A DNA stretch of 64,000 nucleotides from the NCBI RefSeq assembly GCF_003202235.1, contig NZ_MASU01000005.1, forward strand, positions 1,674,001 through 1,738,000. The letters are read 5' to 3'. The notes beneath the pieces are model-generated. The model worked only from the letters and a program-made list of their open reading frames with translations, did no database searches and was not told where the DNA came from. Both the position numbers and the translations under genes were made by a program. Source of the stretch: Prauserella flavalba. GTDB lineage: Bacteria; Actinomycetota; Actinomycetes; Mycobacteriales; Pseudonocardiaceae. This document shows positions 7,607 to 16,008 of this stretch, one piece after another. Every line of letters begins with the position of its first letter. Positions within the stretch are counted from its first letter, which is position 1.

Positions 7607-8650
7607 CTACGAACCGGCCGTCGCGCGTGCGGCCTCCCACACCTGACCCCAGCCCGGTGCGAGCTCCGCCGCGCGACGTGTGGCGAGCACCAGGCTCGCC
7701 TCCCTGGCCACGCCCTTGCCCGCGATGTCGAACGCGGTGCCGTGGTCCACGGACACGCGCACCACGGGCAGCCCGGCGGTGATGTTGACGCCGTCGTCGC
7801 CGTAGACGGCCTTGAACGGGGCGTGCCCCTGGTCGTGGTAGCAGACGACGACCAGCTGCCACTTTCCGCGCACGGCCGCGGGGATGAGCGCATCCGCGGG
7901 CAGCGGGCCGACGGCGTTGACGCCAGCGGCCTTCGCCCGCTCGATCGCGGGCGCGAGCACGTCGGCGTCCTCGTCACCGAACAAGCGGTTCTCCCCCGCG
8001 TGCGGGTTCAGTCCCGCGACGCCGACGGGGGTGTCCGGCCTGCCGAGCGCGTCGGCGAAGGACCCGACGAGGCGCAGGACCTCGTCGACCCTGCCGGGGG
8101 TGATGCCCTCGATGGCGTTGCGCAGCGAGACGTGGGTCGTGAGGTGGAAGAGGTACAGCTCGCCCGCCGAGAGGACGAGGCTGAAGTTGCGCACGCCGAA
8201 CTCGTGGGCGAGCAGCTCGGTGTGCCCTGGCCAGTTGTGCCCGCCCGCGTGCATGGCCGCCTTGTTGAGCGGGGCGGTGACGATGCCGTCGATGAGCCCG
8301 TCCCTGGCCAGCGCGCACGCGGCGATCACGAAGCGGGCCGCCGCGTCGCCGGCCACGGCACTGAGCTCGCCGTAGGGCACGGGCTCCAGCTCGGGCCCCA
8401 CCTGGATCAGCTCGATCGTGCCCGGCTCGTTCGTGGCCTCGGCCGGTGAGCCGATCACCCGCACCGCGCCGGGGTCGGCACCGACGAGCTCGGCGGCCCG
8501 GCGCACGGCCCCGGCGTCACCGAGCACGACGGGCCTGCACACCTCGCGCAGGTCGTCGTGGAACAGCAGGGTGCGGGCCGTGATCTCGGGCCCGATCCCC
8601 GCCACGTCGCCCACGGTCAGCGCGAGGGTGGGTACTCGCGGTTGGTTCAC
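7607..8650 (-). CDS. pdxA2: PdxA2-type 4-phospho-D-threonate/D-erythronate 3-dehydrogenase
   Basis: A 347-aa PdxA-family NAD-dependent dehydrogenase. It carries the N-terminal GDVAGIGPEI motif, metal-binding histidines in the HNWPGHTELL segment (about residue 125) and DQGHAPFK (about residue 260), and NPHAGE. PdxA2 enzymes oxidise 4-phospho-threonate or -erythronate, and decarboxylation gives dihydroxyacetone phosphate. This role is preferred over pyridoxal phosphate synthesis because the gene overlaps a DUF1537 kinase by 4 bp (GTGA) and lies with a KdgT permease. That combination was assigned to D-threonate/D-erythronate catabolism in the literature on DUF1537 kinases. Confidence 0.88.
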   Translation of the reverse strand: MNQPRVPTLALTVGDVAGIGPEITARTLLFHDDLREVCRPVVLGDAGAVRRAAELVGADPGAVRVIGSPAEATNEPGTIELIQVGPELEPVPYGELSAVAGDAAARFVIAACALARDGLIDGIVTAPLNKAAMHAGGHNWPGHTELLAHEFGVRNFSLVLSAGELYLFHLTTHVSLRNAIEGITPGRVDEVLRLVGSFADALGRPDTPVGVAGLNPHAGENRLFGDEDADVLAPAIERAKAAGVNAVGPLPADALIPAAVRGKWQLVVVCYHDQGHAPFKAVYGDDGVNITAGLPVVRVSVDHGTAFDIAGKGVAREASLVLATRRAAELAPGWGQVWEAARATAGS

Positions 8651-9825
8651 CGCATGCTCCTTCTCTCTCGGACCGCCTCCGCGGCCTTGATCAACACGTC
8701 GGGGGCGCCGAACCCGCCCGCCTTGGTGGAGATGGGCAGCCCGGCGGCCCAGCCTCCGACGACGCTGCCCAGCGGCACACCCGGCGCGACGTGGCCGTGC
8801 AGCCGGATGCCGGCTCCGTCGAGCCGGTCGAGCACGGCGCGCGCGCCGTCGCCGCCGGTCACCACCAGCCCGGCGACATCGCGTGTGCGCAGGACGCGGG
8901 AGGCCACGTCCGCGAGCCGGGCGCTGACCAGCGGGGCGGAGAGCCCGGCGGTGTCCGGCGCGGTGAGCAGGAGCACGGGCGGCCGGGCGGCGGCCGACTC
9001 CAGCACGGCCGCGGCGAAGGACTCCCAGGCCACGTCGTCGGTCAGCTCGCCCCCGGCGGGTTCGTGCCAGTCGGCGGAATGCTCCGCGAGCGCCCGCACC
9101 TGCTCCCGCGCGGTGTCGTGCTGGCTGGTCACCACGACGAGCACCGTGGTGGGCCTCGCCGTGGGCTGCCACAATCTGGCGAGCGGACCCGCCAGGCCCG
9201 CCGAGCCGACGGGCAGCGCATGCGGCCCGAGCTCGACGGCGGTGCGCGCGATCCGCACCAGGTCGTCGTCATCGGCGGCGTCGAGAACGACGACCGGCCC
9301 GGCCGTGCGGACCTGCTCCGCCCAGGTGGCGGGCGAGCCGTGCGGATCGAGCGGCACCAGTGGGGCGCCGAGCAGCGTGGGCACGTGGCTCTCGGTCACC
9401 GGCGTGACCGGGTCTCGCCCGGCGGAGGTCTCGGCGACGGGCCGCCCGTTCACCAGCAGCACGCCGTCCTCGACCGTACGGCCGAGTGCCGGGAACGCGG
9501 GGCAGACGAGGGCCGTGGTGCCGGGCGCGAGCGCGCCGAGCACGGCGTCGAGCTCGGCCCGGATCGGCCCGCGCAGGGTGGAGTCGACCTTCTTGAACAG
9601 GCGCGTCACGCCCGCGCCGAGCAGGTCCCCGACCGCGTCGCGCACCAGGGCCGCCGCCTGCTCCGGCGCGCAGGCGCGGGAGTCGGTGGTGACCGCGACC
9701 ACCTGCGCGCTGCTGTGCCCCGGCCGCAGCCTCAGTTCGGCGGCCCAGCCCTCATCGCTGAACTGCACCGCCGTGTCGCCGGCCCCCGTGAGGTCGTCGG
9801 CGACGATCGCGATGTCGTGGCTCAT
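8647..9825 (-). CDS. DUF1537 four-carbon acid-sugar kinase (D-threonate/D-erythronate kinase type)
   Basis: A 392-aa kinase of the OtnK/DtnK family. The N-terminal substrate domain shows IVADDLTGAGDTAVQF (residues 6-21), TDSRA and FKKVDSTLRGPIRAE. The C-terminal nucleotide-binding domain includes VVTGGDGARAVL and the glycine-rich end STKAGGFGAPDVL. It phosphorylates the terminal hydroxyl of C4 sugar acids, producing the substrate of the downstream PdxA2. Its ATG overlaps the permease stop by 4 bp and its TGA overlaps the pdxA2 GTG. Threonate versus erythronate cannot be separated from sequence alone. Confidence 0.9.
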   Translation of the reverse strand: MSHDIAIVADDLTGAGDTAVQFSDEGWAAELRLRPGHSSAQVVAVTTDSRACAPEQAAALVRDAVGDLLGAGVTRLFKKVDSTLRGPIRAELDAVLGALAPGTTALVCPAFPALGRTVEDGVLLVNGRPVAETSAGRDPVTPVTESHVPTLLGAPLVPLDPHGSPATWAEQVRTAGPVVVLDAADDDDLVRIARTAVELGPHALPVGSAGLAGPLARLWQPTARPTTVLVVVTSQHDTAREQVRALAEHSADWHEPAGGELTDDVAWESFAAAVLESAAARPPVLLLTAPDTAGLSAPLVSARLADVASRVLRTRDVAGLVVTGGDGARAVLDRLDGAGIRLHGHVAPGVPLGSVVGGWAAGLPISTKAGGFGAPDVLIKAAEAVRERRSMR

Positions 9826-10817
9826 GCGGGGGCCGCCGTGGAGTTCTCGGGTTTGAGCGCTCCGGCCCGTTTCAAAGCGAAGGAGGCCAGTAGCGGCGCC
9901 ACGATCGCCGTCACGAGCACCGAGGCGGCGACCTGTGCGGTGGCCGTGCCGACGTACTGCTGGAAGCTGGGGTCGGCGGCGGCGACCACGGCGGGGGTGG
10001 CGATCGCGTTGCCCGCGGTGGTCCCGGCGGCGAAGCCGATGCCCGACATGGCCCCGCGGCGCAGGAGGAAGCGGTAGCCGAGGTAGACCAGCCCGCCGGT
10101 GATCGGCGCGATCAGGAGCCCGAGCACGAGGCCGGTGAGCCCGCCGGTGACGACGTCGCCGAGGTCGATGCCGGTGCCCAGCGCGAAGGCGAAGAACGGG
10201 ATCACGATGTTGGGCACGGGCTCCACCACGCGGCGCCACTGTGCGTCGATGTTGCCGACCACGATGCCGAGCAGGAACGGCACGATCGCGGCGACGAGCG
10301 CGAGCAGCGGGATGTCGCCGAACCCGGAGGCGCCGAGGAACAGCAGCGTGAGGAACGGTCCGTCGTTCACGGCGCTCGCCACGTAGGCGCCCCGGTCGCG
10401 TTCGTCGCCGTACTGCCCGGTGAACGCCAGCCACAGGCCGCCGTTGCTGTTGTCGATCGCCGCGAGCAGGCCCAGCAGCGAGACACCGAGCAGCCCGTCG
10501 ACGCCGACGAAGACGCCGAGCAGCACCACCAAGCCTGCCGGGATGAGGCTCTTGGTCAGCAGGACGGTGCCCGCGGTGGCCAGTACCTGGCCGCCGGTGC
10601 GGGCGGTGACCTGCGTGCCCGTGGCGAAGATGAGCAGGGCGATGAACGGCAGGGCGCTCTCCTGGAACAGCGCCGTGGTGAAGCTGCCGATCTCCAGCGC
10701 CCCGGGCGCGAACGTGCCGACGAGGGCACCGAGCACGAGGGGCACGAGCATGAGCCCGCCCGGGATGCGCTGCATGGTGGCGAACAGGGGAACTCGCGAG
10801 GCGTCCGGACTGCCCAC
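9822..10817 (-). CDS. KdgT-family 2-keto-3-deoxygluconate/sugar-acid permease
   Basis: A 331-aa polytopic membrane protein of the KdgT family, with about 10 hydrophobic segments and characteristic stretches such as MQRIPGGLMLVPL near the N-terminus, AAIDNSNGGL mid-protein and GTTAGNAIATPA near the C-terminus. It is the first gene of the operon, so it probably imports the sugar acid degraded by the following kinase and dehydrogenase. GTG 10817 is chosen because AAGGAGG lies 5 bp upstream; a longer reading to 10868 would start inside the operator. The substrate (D-threonate or D-erythronate) is inferred from the neighbours. Confidence 0.88.
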   Translation of the reverse strand: MGSPDASRVPLFATMQRIPGGLMLVPLVLGALVGTFAPGALEIGSFTTALFQESALPFIALLIFATGTQVTARTGGQVLATAGTVLLTKSLIPAGLVVLLGVFVGVDGLLGVSLLGLLAAIDNSNGGLWLAFTGQYGDERDRGAYVASAVNDGPFLTLLFLGASGFGDIPLLALVAAIVPFLLGIVVGNIDAQWRRVVEPVPNIVIPFFAFALGTGIDLGDVVTGGLTGLVLGLLIAPITGGLVYLGYRFLLRRGAMSGIGFAAGTTAGNAIATPAVVAAADPSFQQYVGTATAQVAASVLVTAIVAPLLASFALKRAGALKPENSTAAPA

Positions 10818-10842
10818 ACCGGCCTCCTTGTCAACTCTGACA

Positions 10843-10869
10843 CTTATACGTACATGTTGTACGTACAAG
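10843..10869. promoter_or_regulatory. Tandem HutC/GntR-type operators at the sugar-acid operon promoter
   Basis: Two end-to-end 14-bp dyads, CTTATACGTACATG (10843-10856) and GTTGTACGTACAAG (10856-10869), share the core TACGTACA and together form a near-perfect 27-bp palindrome. They resemble the CTTGTATGTACAAG type site bound by HutC-subfamily regulators. The operon's -10-like TATAAG (minus strand, 10843-10848) lies inside the first site, and the permease GTG is 25 bp downstream. Repression by the HutC-type regulator at 6762-7595 is the simplest reading. Confidence 0.7.
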
Positions 10870-10961
10870 ATGGCACACGTGGAGCGAAGGCGAAAGCGTG
10901 ACCTCGATCTCCGAATTCCGCCAGGGCGCGCACAGTTGCTCCATATGGTCTAATCCCCCGC

Positions 10962-11846
10962 ATGCTCATCGCGGAGGGGTACCCGAGCCTGACCAAGACC
11001 GTGACCCGTCGTTGGCTGGTCGTCGCCGCGGTGAGCGTGCTGGTGGCCGTGGTCGTATATCTGCTCGCCGTGCACACCACGACCGGCCAGCTGCTGGAGA
11101 ACGCGGCGCTGCGCGGCGCCGACCAGGCAGGAACCGGTGACCAGAACGCGGCCGACGAGGCGCTCGGCGAGATCACGGTGTACTCACTGGCCGTCGCGGT
11201 CGTGGCGGTCGCGGCGATCGGCCTGGCACGCCGCCGGGTCGACCTGGCGATCGCAGCCGCCGGGCTGATCGTCGCCGGGCAGCTGATCACCCAGGCGCTC
11301 AAGCGGTTCGTGCTGCCCCGGCCCTCGCTGGTTCCGGTGGACGGTCCGTACGTGGAGAACAGCCTGCCCAGCGGGCACACCACGATCGCGTTGACGGTGC
11401 TCTTCGCCGCGCTGCTCGTCGTGCCCTACCGCTGGCGCGGGGTGGCGATCTTCTTCGTGCTGTCGTGGGCGGTCGGCATCGGCGCGTACACGGTCACCGC
11501 CAAGTGGCACCGCCTCTCCGACACTCTGGCCGCCGACGCGATCTCACTCGCCGTGGCCTGCGTCGCGTCGTGGTGGCTCGCGCGCCGGGGCATGGTGCGT
11601 CACCACGATGGGCCTCGCCGGATTCCGCGGGTGATCATCGTGGTGTTCACGGTCCTCGCCGGTCTGTCCTTCCTCGCGCTGGGCGTGGTCCTCAGCGGTG
11701 CGCCGCTCGCCCAGCAGGGACTGGAGGCGACGGTGCGCGACGACGCCTACGTGATCTACCTTGCCGCGGGCTCGTTCGCGTCGTTCGGGTCGATCGCGAC
11801 GGCACTGGTGTTCCTGGCGACGTGGCGAAGGCTGGAGATCGCGTGA
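10962..11846 (+). CDS. PAP2-family membrane phosphatase
   Basis: A 294-aa membrane protein with about six TM helices and an intact phosphatidic-acid-phosphatase triad of motifs: K114-x5-RP (KRFVLPRP), PSGH at 136-139, and H183/D187 in AKWHRLSD. Members hydrolyse lipid phosphates such as undecaprenyl or phosphatidyl phosphates at the outer membrane face. No Shine-Dalgarno sequence is visible, and a -10-like TCTAAT 7 bp before the ATG suggests a leaderless transcript. Its TGA overlaps the GTG of the next gene by 4 bp, so the two form an operon. Confidence 0.88.
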   Translation: MLIAEGYPSLTKTVTRRWLVVAAVSVLVAVVVYLLAVHTTTGQLLENAALRGADQAGTGDQNAADEALGEITVYSLAVAVVAVAAIGLARRRVDLAIAAAGLIVAGQLITQALKRFVLPRPSLVPVDGPYVENSLPSGHTTIALTVLFAALLVVPYRWRGVAIFFVLSWAVGIGAYTVTAKWHRLSDTLAADAISLAVACVASWWLARRGMVRHHDGPRRIPRVIIVVFTVLAGLSFLALGVVLSGAPLAQQGLEATVRDDAYVIYLAAGSFASFGSIATALVFLATWRRLEIA

Positions 11847-12853
11847 GGCCGTGGCTGATCCCGTTCGCCGTCGCCGCGCTGTTCGTCGTGGTGTTCCTGA
11901 TCAGCTTCCTGCGCGACCGGCGCAAGCTGCGCAACGGGTTCTACCTGTTCTTCGCGTTGTTCTTCTTCGCGCTGGGGACGCTGTTCCTGGTGGCCTCGAT
12001 CTCCGAGCGCGCGGCCACCGTGCTGCTGTCCGCCGTGGTCGTCCTCGTGCCGCTGTCCGTGCTGGCGCTCGGGGTGTTCCTGATCGGCAACGGCGTCACC
12101 ATGCTCCGCCGCGAAGGACGGCGGCCCGCGAATTTGTTGTCGCTGCTGGCCGGAACCGGCATCGTCGCGTTCGTCCCGGTGCACGCACTGATCGGGCAGC
12201 TCGACTGGACGCCGTTGACGGTGGCGGCGAGCACCGTCAACGGTGTGCTCGGCTACGCGTCGTTCCTGTTCGTCTGCTTCCTGCTGTACGCGGTCGTCTA
12301 CGGCCGTATCCGCAGCCGCCGCGGCGTCGACTTCGTGTTGGTGCTCGGCGCCGGGCTGCTGGACGGCCACCGGGTCCCGCCGCTGCTGGCCGGCAGGCTG
12401 GACCGCGCGCATCGCGTGTTCCAGGCCGAGCGCGCTGGCGGCGGCGATCCGGTGCTCGTCACCTCGGGCGGGCGGGGGCCGGACGAGGACCTGCCCGAAG
12501 CACGGGCCATGGCCGAACACCTGGTGGCCCAGGGCATGCCCGCCGACCGGATCCTGCTGGAGGACAGGTCGCGTACGACGTGGGAGAACCTGACGTTCAG
12601 CGACGCGCTCATGCGGGAACGCCGGGCGGGCTACCGGTGCGTGATCGTCACCAACAACTTCCACGTCCTGCGTGCCGCGCTGCTCGCCCGCAAGGCGAAG
12701 GTCAACGGACAGGTCGTCGGCGCGCCCACGGCGTGGTACTTCTGGCCGAGCGCCACGATCCGCGAGTTCGTCGCGGTGTTCCTGGCACACCGCGGTCTCA
12801 ACTTCACGTTATGCGGGCTGATCGCCGCCTCGCAGGTCTCGCAGGCGCTGTGA
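11843..12853 (+). CDS. YdcF/DUF218-family membrane protein
   Basis: A 336-aa protein with about five N-terminal TM helices (residues 1-150) followed by a cytoplasmic or extracytoplasmic DUF218 domain (about 160-315). Domain landmarks are DFVLVLGAGL, RLDRAHRVF, VTSGGRGPDEDLPEARAM, the RTTWENLTFS segment (matching the family T..NA motif) and VIVTNNFHVLRA. The family includes SanA/YdcF/ElyC proteins linked to envelope integrity and lipid-carrier handling; their enzymatic role is not settled. GTG 11843 with GGAG upstream overlaps the PAP2 stop, so a joint role in lipid-carrier metabolism is plausible. Confidence 0.82.
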   Translation: MRPWLIPFAVAALFVVVFLISFLRDRRKLRNGFYLFFALFFFALGTLFLVASISERAATVLLSAVVVLVPLSVLALGVFLIGNGVTMLRREGRRPANLLSLLAGTGIVAFVPVHALIGQLDWTPLTVAASTVNGVLGYASFLFVCFLLYAVVYGRIRSRRGVDFVLVLGAGLLDGHRVPPLLAGRLDRAHRVFQAERAGGGDPVLVTSGGRGPDEDLPEARAMAEHLVAQGMPADRILLEDRSRTTWENLTFSDALMRERRAGYRCVIVTNNFHVLRAALLARKAKVNGQVVGAPTAWYFWPSATIREFVAVFLAHRGLNFTLCGLIAASQVSQAL

Positions 12854-12856
12854 CCG

Positions 12857-12868
12857 GAGCGGCCGCTC
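12857..12868. terminator. Possible bidirectional terminator between convergent genes
   Basis: Perfect palindrome GAGCGGCCGCTC (4-bp stem, GGCC loop, or intermolecular dyad) in the 13-bp gap between the convergent DUF218 and DUF385-like genes. No T-tract follows, so assignment as a terminator rests only on position. Confidence 0.25.
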
Positions 12869-13877
12869 AGCGGGACCGCAGCAGCCGCAGACCGAAACCG
12901 GTGACCGCCGACATCGCGGCGGCCATCAGCAGCCCGCTGCCCAGTCCTATCGCGACGATCAGCGCTGTCGGCTGCCCTGGCTGCCACAGCGGGGTCGCGA
13001 CCGCGAGGAACACGGCGAGCCCCGCCAGCCAGGCGAGGGCGGTCACGCCGATCCACCGGCCGGCCCGCGGGACGTGCCCGCGCAGCACCAGCCACTGCGC
13101 GGTGCCGATCGAGGCGAGCACCCCGGATCCCAGCAACACCAGGACCGGGATCGGCGCGTCCTCCGCCCACGTGAACGGACCCAGCGCGAGTACGTACGCC
13201 ACCACCGCGGCGAGGGCCGTGGCCACGGTCCAGCGGGCCCGCGAGAGAGCGAGCAACGCCCGCCGCAACACGGTCGCCTGACCGAGACCCAGCAACGTTC
13301 CCTCGATCGCACCCGCGGCCAGCAGAAGCGGCAGCGCAACGGTGCTCGCGCTGTCCGCGGTGAGCGCACCGGCCAGCACGGGCGGTCCGAAGCCCACGAA
13401 CTCGCAGCCGGTCACCACGACGAACCACGGCCACGCGAGCGCGCGCAGAGCGGGCGGTGCCGACCAGCCCGGCGGCAGCTCCAGCCCCAGGACCGGGAGC
13501 TCCGGTCGCACCTCGGTCCGAGGGAAGACGGCGACGTAGGCGGCCAGCGCGGCTTCGCGGTCCGTCCCCGACAGCACGCGCCCGCGACCACCGGACCAGC
13601 GCCCGCGCAGCCGCACGTCCACGGGCCGGGGGCTCGTGAAATGCCGCCACCACCGTTTGCGCCACGGCTGTCCGGCCACGACCACGAGCCGGTCATCGTC
13701 CCGCGCGTACTGCACGGGCAGCAGGACGGCGCGGTCGTCCCGGGCGTGGTACCGGAGTGCGCAGAGCGTTCCGTCGGCGAGCAGCCCCAGCGGGGATGTC
13801 AGCCACCACAGCAGGAACCGGTTGTACCACGGCACCCGATGTGCGGCGCTGGGGATACCGGTCTCGGTCGCGCGCAT
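12867..13877 (-). CDS. DUF385-like split-barrel domain fused to a multi-pass membrane domain
   Basis: A 336-aa protein. Residues about 10-125 resemble the deazaflavin-dependent nitroreductase (DUF385) split barrel: ADGTLCALRYHARDDRAVLLPVQYARDDDRLVVVAG, then KRWWRHF and the PVDVRLRGRW strand. The remainder contains about six hydrophobic segments (WPWFVVVTGCEFVGF onward). ATG 13877 is chosen because GGGG lies just upstream; GTG 13895 would overlap the neighbour. I see no clear F420-binding signature beyond the fold pattern. The gene follows the deacetylase and probably shares its transcript. Function is unknown; a membrane-anchored cofactor- or lipid-binding role is only a guess. Confidence 0.75.
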   Translation of the reverse strand: MRATETGIPSAAHRVPWYNRFLLWWLTSPLGLLADGTLCALRYHARDDRAVLLPVQYARDDDRLVVVAGQPWRKRWWRHFTSPRPVDVRLRGRWSGGRGRVLSGTDREAALAAYVAVFPRTEVRPELPVLGLELPPGWSAPPALRALAWPWFVVVTGCEFVGFGPPVLAGALTADSASTVALPLLLAAGAIEGTLLGLGQATVLRRALLALSRARWTVATALAAVVAYVLALGPFTWAEDAPIPVLVLLGSGVLASIGTAQWLVLRGHVPRAGRWIGVTALAWLAGLAVFLAVATPLWQPGQPTALIVAIGLGSGLLMAAAMSAVTGFGLRLLRSR

Positions 13878-13891
13878 GGGCCCGCCCCTGA

Positions 13892-15100
13892 TCACGCGTA
13901 GATGACCCGGGTGGTTCCGGTGGCGGCGGTCCAGATGATCGCACCGCCCTGGAAGTCGCTCCGCCGGCCGCCGCTGACCGCGTACTCGTCAGAGACCGGG
14001 TAGCCCAGCCTGCTGCGCTCCCAGCCCAGTGACGCCCACCTGGTCAGGATCGCGCCATGCACCTCGTGCGCGCCCGTGGACGGGCTCCAGTAGGCCGAGC
14101 CGCCCTGGAACTGGCCGTACCGGCCGATGCCGTCGGGGCACCGGCGCTCGTCGGTGCGAGGGAATCCGAGGAAGCCGTTCACCGTGCCCAGCCCGGCGTA
14201 CTTGCTCATGATCGCCCCGTGCACCTCCCGGGCGCCGATGGCGCTGTTCCAGTAGATCCGGCCGTGCTGGAACCACTGCACCGCACCGGCACCGCCCGCC
14301 GTTGCCGAGGTCTCCCCCGTCCTCGGCGCGCCGAGCACCGAGTTGCGGGCTCCGAGCGCGGCGTATTTGGCACCGATCGCCCCGCGCGTCACCGAGCGAT
14401 ACGGGCTGGTGAAACCGTAGCCCATGCCGCGCAGCGTGGAGATGATCTGCGGCAGCGCGGCCGTGTCGGTCGACTCGTTGCTCAGGTGCATGACGATCGT
14501 CGCACCGGGCACCGTGTACTGGCGCACGCGGGACAGGATCGTCGCCGTACTCGCGCCCTGGTAGCCGGTCGTGTCGAACGTCCAGTCGTAGCTGAGGTAG
14601 TAGCCGCGCAGGGCCAGGTCCCGGTTCACGCCGGCGTTCAGGTAGCCGTCCCGGTAGGGCGCGCGGAACCACCCTGCCGACGTGTACCCGATGCGGTTGT
14701 ACACCGCCTCGGCCCTGTCGAGCTGCGACCAGCGCTGCGCCTGCGTCAGATCGGTGAAATACGGGTGGTCGTAACTGTGGTTGATCAGCTTGTGGCCCGC
14801 GGCCAGCAGTTGCCGGGCCCGGTCGGGATACCGGTCTACGTACCGGCCGGTCAGCCCGAACCCCGCAGTGATCCCGTTGTCCCGCAGGATCCGCAACACC
14901 GTCGCCGGGTCACCCGGGCTCCACCAGTCCGCGTCGAAGGTCAGCGTCACCACTTTCGTGCTGGTGTCGTAGGCCCGCGTGAACACCCTCGCCGACGCGG
15001 GTGCCACGTCGTTGGCCGCCGCGCCGGGAGCCAGAGTGCCGACGAGCAACGCCACTGCCGCGAGCACACCGCCGGCTCCCCAGATCCGCTGTCGCGCCAT
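13892..15100 (-). CDS. Secreted polysaccharide deacetylase with C-terminal LGFP repeats
   Basis: A 402-aa exported protein. A signal peptide spans residues 1-30 (basic MARQR, hydrophobic core, cleavage near PGAAA-ND). The NodB-type carbohydrate esterase 4 domain covers about 45-225: metal ligands lie in LTFDADW and NHSYDHPYF, the catalytic-loop arginine in WFRAPYRDG, and the late motif in VMHLS. Three LGFP repeats follow (AIGAKYAALGARNSVLGAP, AIMSKYAGLGTVNGFLGFP, AILTRWASLGWERSRLGYP), which in actinomycetes anchor proteins to the cell wall. ATG 15100 is chosen because GGAAGGTGGA lies upstream. Likely substrate is N-acetylated wall glycan. Confidence 0.92.
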   Translation of the reverse strand: MARQRIWGAGGVLAAVALLVGTLAPGAAANDVAPASARVFTRAYDTSTKVVTLTFDADWWSPGDPATVLRILRDNGITAGFGLTGRYVDRYPDRARQLLAAGHKLINHSYDHPYFTDLTQAQRWSQLDRAEAVYNRIGYTSAGWFRAPYRDGYLNAGVNRDLALRGYYLSYDWTFDTTGYQGASTATILSRVRQYTVPGATIVMHLSNESTDTAALPQIISTLRGMGYGFTSPYRSVTRGAIGAKYAALGARNSVLGAPRTGETSATAGGAGAVQWFQHGRIYWNSAIGAREVHGAIMSKYAGLGTVNGFLGFPRTDERRCPDGIGRYGQFQGGSAYWSPSTGAHEVHGAILTRWASLGWERSRLGYPVSDEYAVSGGRRSDFQGGAIIWTAATGTTRVIYA

Positions 15101-15175
15101 GGCCGTCCACCTTCCCGTTTCCCCGTAGCAGGACAACCAAGCCTCCGCTCGCGACGCGGGCGGTCGGCAGGGCCG

Positions 15176-15892
15176 TTAGGCCCGAACGGCGCGGGCCTTC
15201 GGCACCTGCCCGTCGTTCCACCGGTAGCCGAGCCGGTTGCGGACCTCCACCACCCCAGGGATCCGCCCGGTCAGGCTCACGGCCAGCTCGACGTCGCTCT
15301 TGCGGTCGAGCTGCCCGAGCAGCAGCACCACCCCGTGCTCGACGGCGACGCCGACCGACGTTCGCGGCACGCCCAGTGCCGCGCCGAACACCTCGGAGAC
15401 CACCTCCCGGTGGATGTCCCTGTCCGGGCGGAGGTAGCCCAGAATCAGGTCCCGCCGGGACAGGACGCCCACCAGCTTGCCACCGTCCACAACGCACAGC
15501 CGGCGGACACCGGACCGGCCCAGCATGCGCGCCGCCGCGGCCAGCGACGTGTCCGCGTCGACGGACAGGACGGGTGCGCTCATCAGCTCGCGCGCCTTCG
15601 GGGCCGCCGCCGAATGGTGATCCGCAGGCTGCCGGCGACGCAGCCGGAGTCCGCGTCCGTGCCCCGCGTGGGGATGCAGGCGGGCGCTGATGAGGTCGGC
15701 CTCGGTCACTACACCCAGTACCGCGTCGCGGTCGTCCACCACCGGTACGCCGCTGATGCCCTGTTCGGTCAGCAACGCGGCGATGTCGGCGAGCTCGGTC
15801 CCGGGCCCCACCGTGTACGGCCGCGGCGTCATGACCGAGCGGACGGTCCGCTGGTCAGGTGTGCGTACCTCCACCCCGGCGGTGCTGTCCAT
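15176..15892 (-). CDS. CBS-domain pair plus BON-domain protein
   Basis: A 238-aa soluble protein. CBS1 (VRSVMTPRPYTVGPGTELADIAALLTEQ...) occupies about 15-70 and CBS2 (LMSAPVLSVDADTSLAAAARML...) about 105-155. A C-terminal BON domain (VVSEVFGAALGVPRTSVGVAVEHGVVLLLGQLD to GVVEVRNRL) occupies about 170-228. CBS pairs bind adenine nucleotides and BON domains bind membranes or ligands; in actinobacteria this architecture is common in hypoxia and dormancy regulons. The start is set by GAGGAGG 5 bp upstream of ATG 15892. A DosR-box-like sequence lies 55 bp upstream. Confidence 0.88.
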   Translation of the reverse strand: MDSTAGVEVRTPDQRTVRSVMTPRPYTVGPGTELADIAALLTEQGISGVPVVDDRDAVLGVVTEADLISARLHPHAGHGRGLRLRRRQPADHHSAAAPKARELMSAPVLSVDADTSLAAAARMLGRSGVRRLCVVDGGKLVGVLSRRDLILGYLRPDRDIHREVVSEVFGAALGVPRTSVGVAVEHGVVLLLGQLDRKSDVELAVSLTGRIPGVVEVRNRLGYRWNDGQVPKARAVRA

Positions 15893-15946
15893 GGGCGCCT
15901 CCTCCGGCTCTGCCACAACAGTGCAGGACCGGACGCGGAGAGACCA

Positions 15947-15960
15947 GGGACCTTGGGCCT
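15947..15960. promoter_or_regulatory. DosR/DevR-box-like motif upstream of the CBS-BON gene
   Basis: GGGACCTTGGGCCT matches the general form of DosR/DevR sites (GGGAC, AT-richer centre, GGCCC/GTCCC), with one deviating end base. It lies 55-68 bp upstream of the CBS-BON start codon, a usual activator position. Assignment is by pattern only. Confidence 0.45.
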
Positions 15961-16008
15961 CGACCGCGGTGACCACACGCCCTGCCGGGGGGGACGGTCG
16001 TCCGCGCG

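Noticed and set aside
7607-8650. Vitamin B6 biosynthesis role for the PdxA homologue
   Set aside because: Context with a DUF1537 kinase, KdgT permease and HutC regulator points to the catabolic PdxA2 branch.
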